Positions 6,007 through 6,916 of a stretch of 6,916 bases of DNA are shown piece by piece (the first letter of the stretch is position 1; each line of letters opens with the position of its first letter). The notes under the pieces were generated by a model that searched no databases, had not been told where the DNA came from, and saw only the letters and a program-made list of their open reading frames with translations. The position numbers were made by a program, and so were the translations under genes. The stretch comes from an uncultured Oscillospiraceae bacterium. GTDB lineage: Bacteria > Bacillota > Clostridia > Oscillospirales > Oscillospiraceae. The stretch is from positions 1-6,916 of the forward strand of contig CAKTKV010000085.1 in the NCBI GenBank assembly GCA_934572355.1. Direction: 5' to 3'.

Positions 6007-6399
6007 ATGATACAGCTGAACTACCGCGATTCGCGGCCAATATATGAGCAGGTCAAGGACGGTCTGCGTCAGCTTATCATAAACGGCGTGCTCACCGAGG
6101 GCAGCAGGCTGCCGTCGGTAAGGGAGCTTGCAGTCAGCCTGACGATAAACCCGAACACGATCCAGCGCGCCTACCGGGAGCTTGAGGCGGAGGGCTACAC
6201 CGTCTCCGTGCCCGGCAAGGGCAGCTATGTCAGCCGCGAGAACGATGCCGCCAAAGCGCGCAAGGCGGAGCTTATGGAAAAGCTCTCGGCACTGGCGGCG
6301 GAGCTGCACAGCCTCGGCGTGAGCGAGGAGGAAATGCGCGCCATGATACAAGGAGGAGAGACAGATGATAGAAGTCAGATCCCTGCGGAAGAGCTTTGA
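6007..6399 (+). CDS. GntR-family transcriptional regulator, YtrA subfamily
   Basis: A 130-residue repressor. The winged helix-turn-helix spans about residues 8-76, with the GntR pattern RPIYEQVKDGLRQLI, LPSVRELAVSLTINPNTIQRAY and PGKGSYV. It is followed only by a short helical tail (about 80-115) and lacks the large effector domains of FadR or HutC types; this short form defines the YtrA group, which controls ABC transporter operons. GGGGGGA at 5994-6000 is 6 bases from the ATG at 6007. An ATG at 6003 is out of frame and too close to the ribosome site. The last 35 bases overlap the ABC ATPase gene. It is probably autoregulated through the 5961-5989 palindrome. The inducing signal is unknown; relatives respond to cell-envelope stress or antibiotics. 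Confidence 0.94.
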   Translation: MIQLNYRDSRPIYEQVKDGLRQLIINGVLTEGSRLPSVRELAVSLTINPNTIQRAYRELEAEGYTVSVPGKGSYVSRENDAAKARKAELMEKLSALAAELHSLGVSEEEMRAMIQGGETDDRSQIPAEEL

Positions 6400-6916
6400 C
6401 GGCTTCACCGCGCTCGACGGGCTGGATATATCCGTGCCGGACGGTGCGGTCTACGGACTTGTCGGGCCGAACGGCGCGGGCAAGTCGACGCTGATACGCC
6501 ATTTGGCCGGTATACTCCGGCAGGACGAGGGCGAGGTTCTGTATGACAGCGAGGCGGTTTTTGAAAACCCCAAAGTCAAGGCGCAGATAGCCTACATACC
6601 GGACGAGGTGTTCTACTACCCCGGCGCATCGGTAAAGGACATGATGCTGCTCTACCGACGCATGTACCCAAACTTCAGCGAGGAGCGCTACAACAAGCTT
6701 GCCCCGGCCTTCGGGATAGCGCCGGAGCGCTCGTTCAAGCGGCTTTCAAAGGGCATGCAGAAGCAGGCGGCGTTCTGGCTGGCGCTGTCGCTCTGCCCGA
6801 AGTACATGCTGCTCGATGAGCCGCTTGACGGGCTTGACCCGGTGATGCGCAGGCAGGTAATGAAGCTGCTGCTCGCGGACGTCGCCGAGCGGGGGACGAC
6901 GGTGCTCGTCTCCTCG
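6365..6916 (+). CDS. ABC transporter ATP-binding protein (partial, 3' end outside window)
   Basis: The first 184 residues of an ABC ATPase, cut by the window edge just before the H-loop. Walker A GPNGAGKST is at 34-42, the signature LSKGMQKQ at 127-134, Walker B YMLLDEP at 147-153 and the D-loop GLDP at 156-159. The Q-loop position reads IPDE (78-81) with no glutamine, a variation I recall in YtrB/EcsA-like transporters. The ATG at 6365 has AGGAGG at 6351-6356, 8 bases upstream, and lies inside the 3' end of the GntR gene in another frame, which points to coupled translation. With the YtrA-type regulator it should be the nucleotide-binding subunit of a small exporter-like system. The permease is expected directly downstream, and its cargo cannot be inferred. 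Confidence 0.94.
   Translation, partial: MIEVRSLRKSFDGFTALDGLDISVPDGAVYGLVGPNGAGKSTLIRHLAGILRQDEGEVLYDSEAVFENPKVKAQIAYIPDEVFYYPGASVKDMMLLYRRMYPNFSEERYNKLAPAFGIAPERSFKRLSKGMQKQAAFWLALSLCPKYMLLDEPLDGLDPVMRRQVMKLLLADVAERGTTVLVSS

Overview
The window looks like chromosome from a Gram-positive Clostridia member, most likely a gut Oscillospiraceae/Ruminococcaceae-type anaerobe. The evidence is moderately high GC, strong AGGAGG-like ribosome sites, consensus sigma-A promoters, a DUF5685/J-domain gene cassette, a YtrA-type GntR/ABC operon, and a dispersed palindromic repeat of a kind I associate with these genomes. There are seven protein genes. Six are complete and the last is cut by the window edge. 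I saw no RNA genes, CRISPR arrays, prophage genes or transposase genes.

Layout: (1) 35-83, a terminator for a gene outside the window. (2) 108-1241, promoter and ddl, a D-alanine--D-alanine ligase with a TTG start. (3) 1280-3352, one promoter and a tight three-gene operon: a two-TM zinc-ribbon protein, a DUF5685-like all-helical protein, and a J-domain protein with a TPR-like region and a Cys-rich tail. It ends in a terminator shared with the convergent gene. (4) 3351-4319 on the minus strand, a P-loop ATPase resembling the PRK06851 group. (5) 4349-4400, divergent promoters that appear to share one -35 block. (6) 4431-5561, a single reading frame joining a HAD phosphatase to a NimA/PNPOx-like flavin-binding domain, followed by a strong terminator. 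(7) 5562-6006, an intergenic region with a MITE/REP-like palindromic repeat, then a promoter and a large operator-like palindrome. (8) 6007-6916, a YtrA-family GntR repressor overlapping the start of an ABC transporter ATPase.

How the genes work together: ddl supplies the peptidoglycan D-Ala-D-Ala dipeptide and stands alone. The zinc-ribbon/DUF5685/DnaJ genes are translated almost stop-to-start and probably act in one process, perhaps a membrane-associated chaperone role with Hsp70; that function is inferred. The GntR/ABC pair fits a self-repressed, inducible transporter operon with the permease just beyond the window.

The most interesting points are the HAD-PNPOx fusion, which keeps an internal ribosome site and out-of-frame stop codons at its seam; the aspartate-rich motifs of the DUF5685-like protein, which recall prenyl synthases; the ATPase whose second half looks like a P-loop domain that lost its P-loop; and the near-perfect palindrome at the gntR transcription start. 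None amounts to a clearly new system. The conserved-looking three-gene cassette is the best candidate for undescribed biology.
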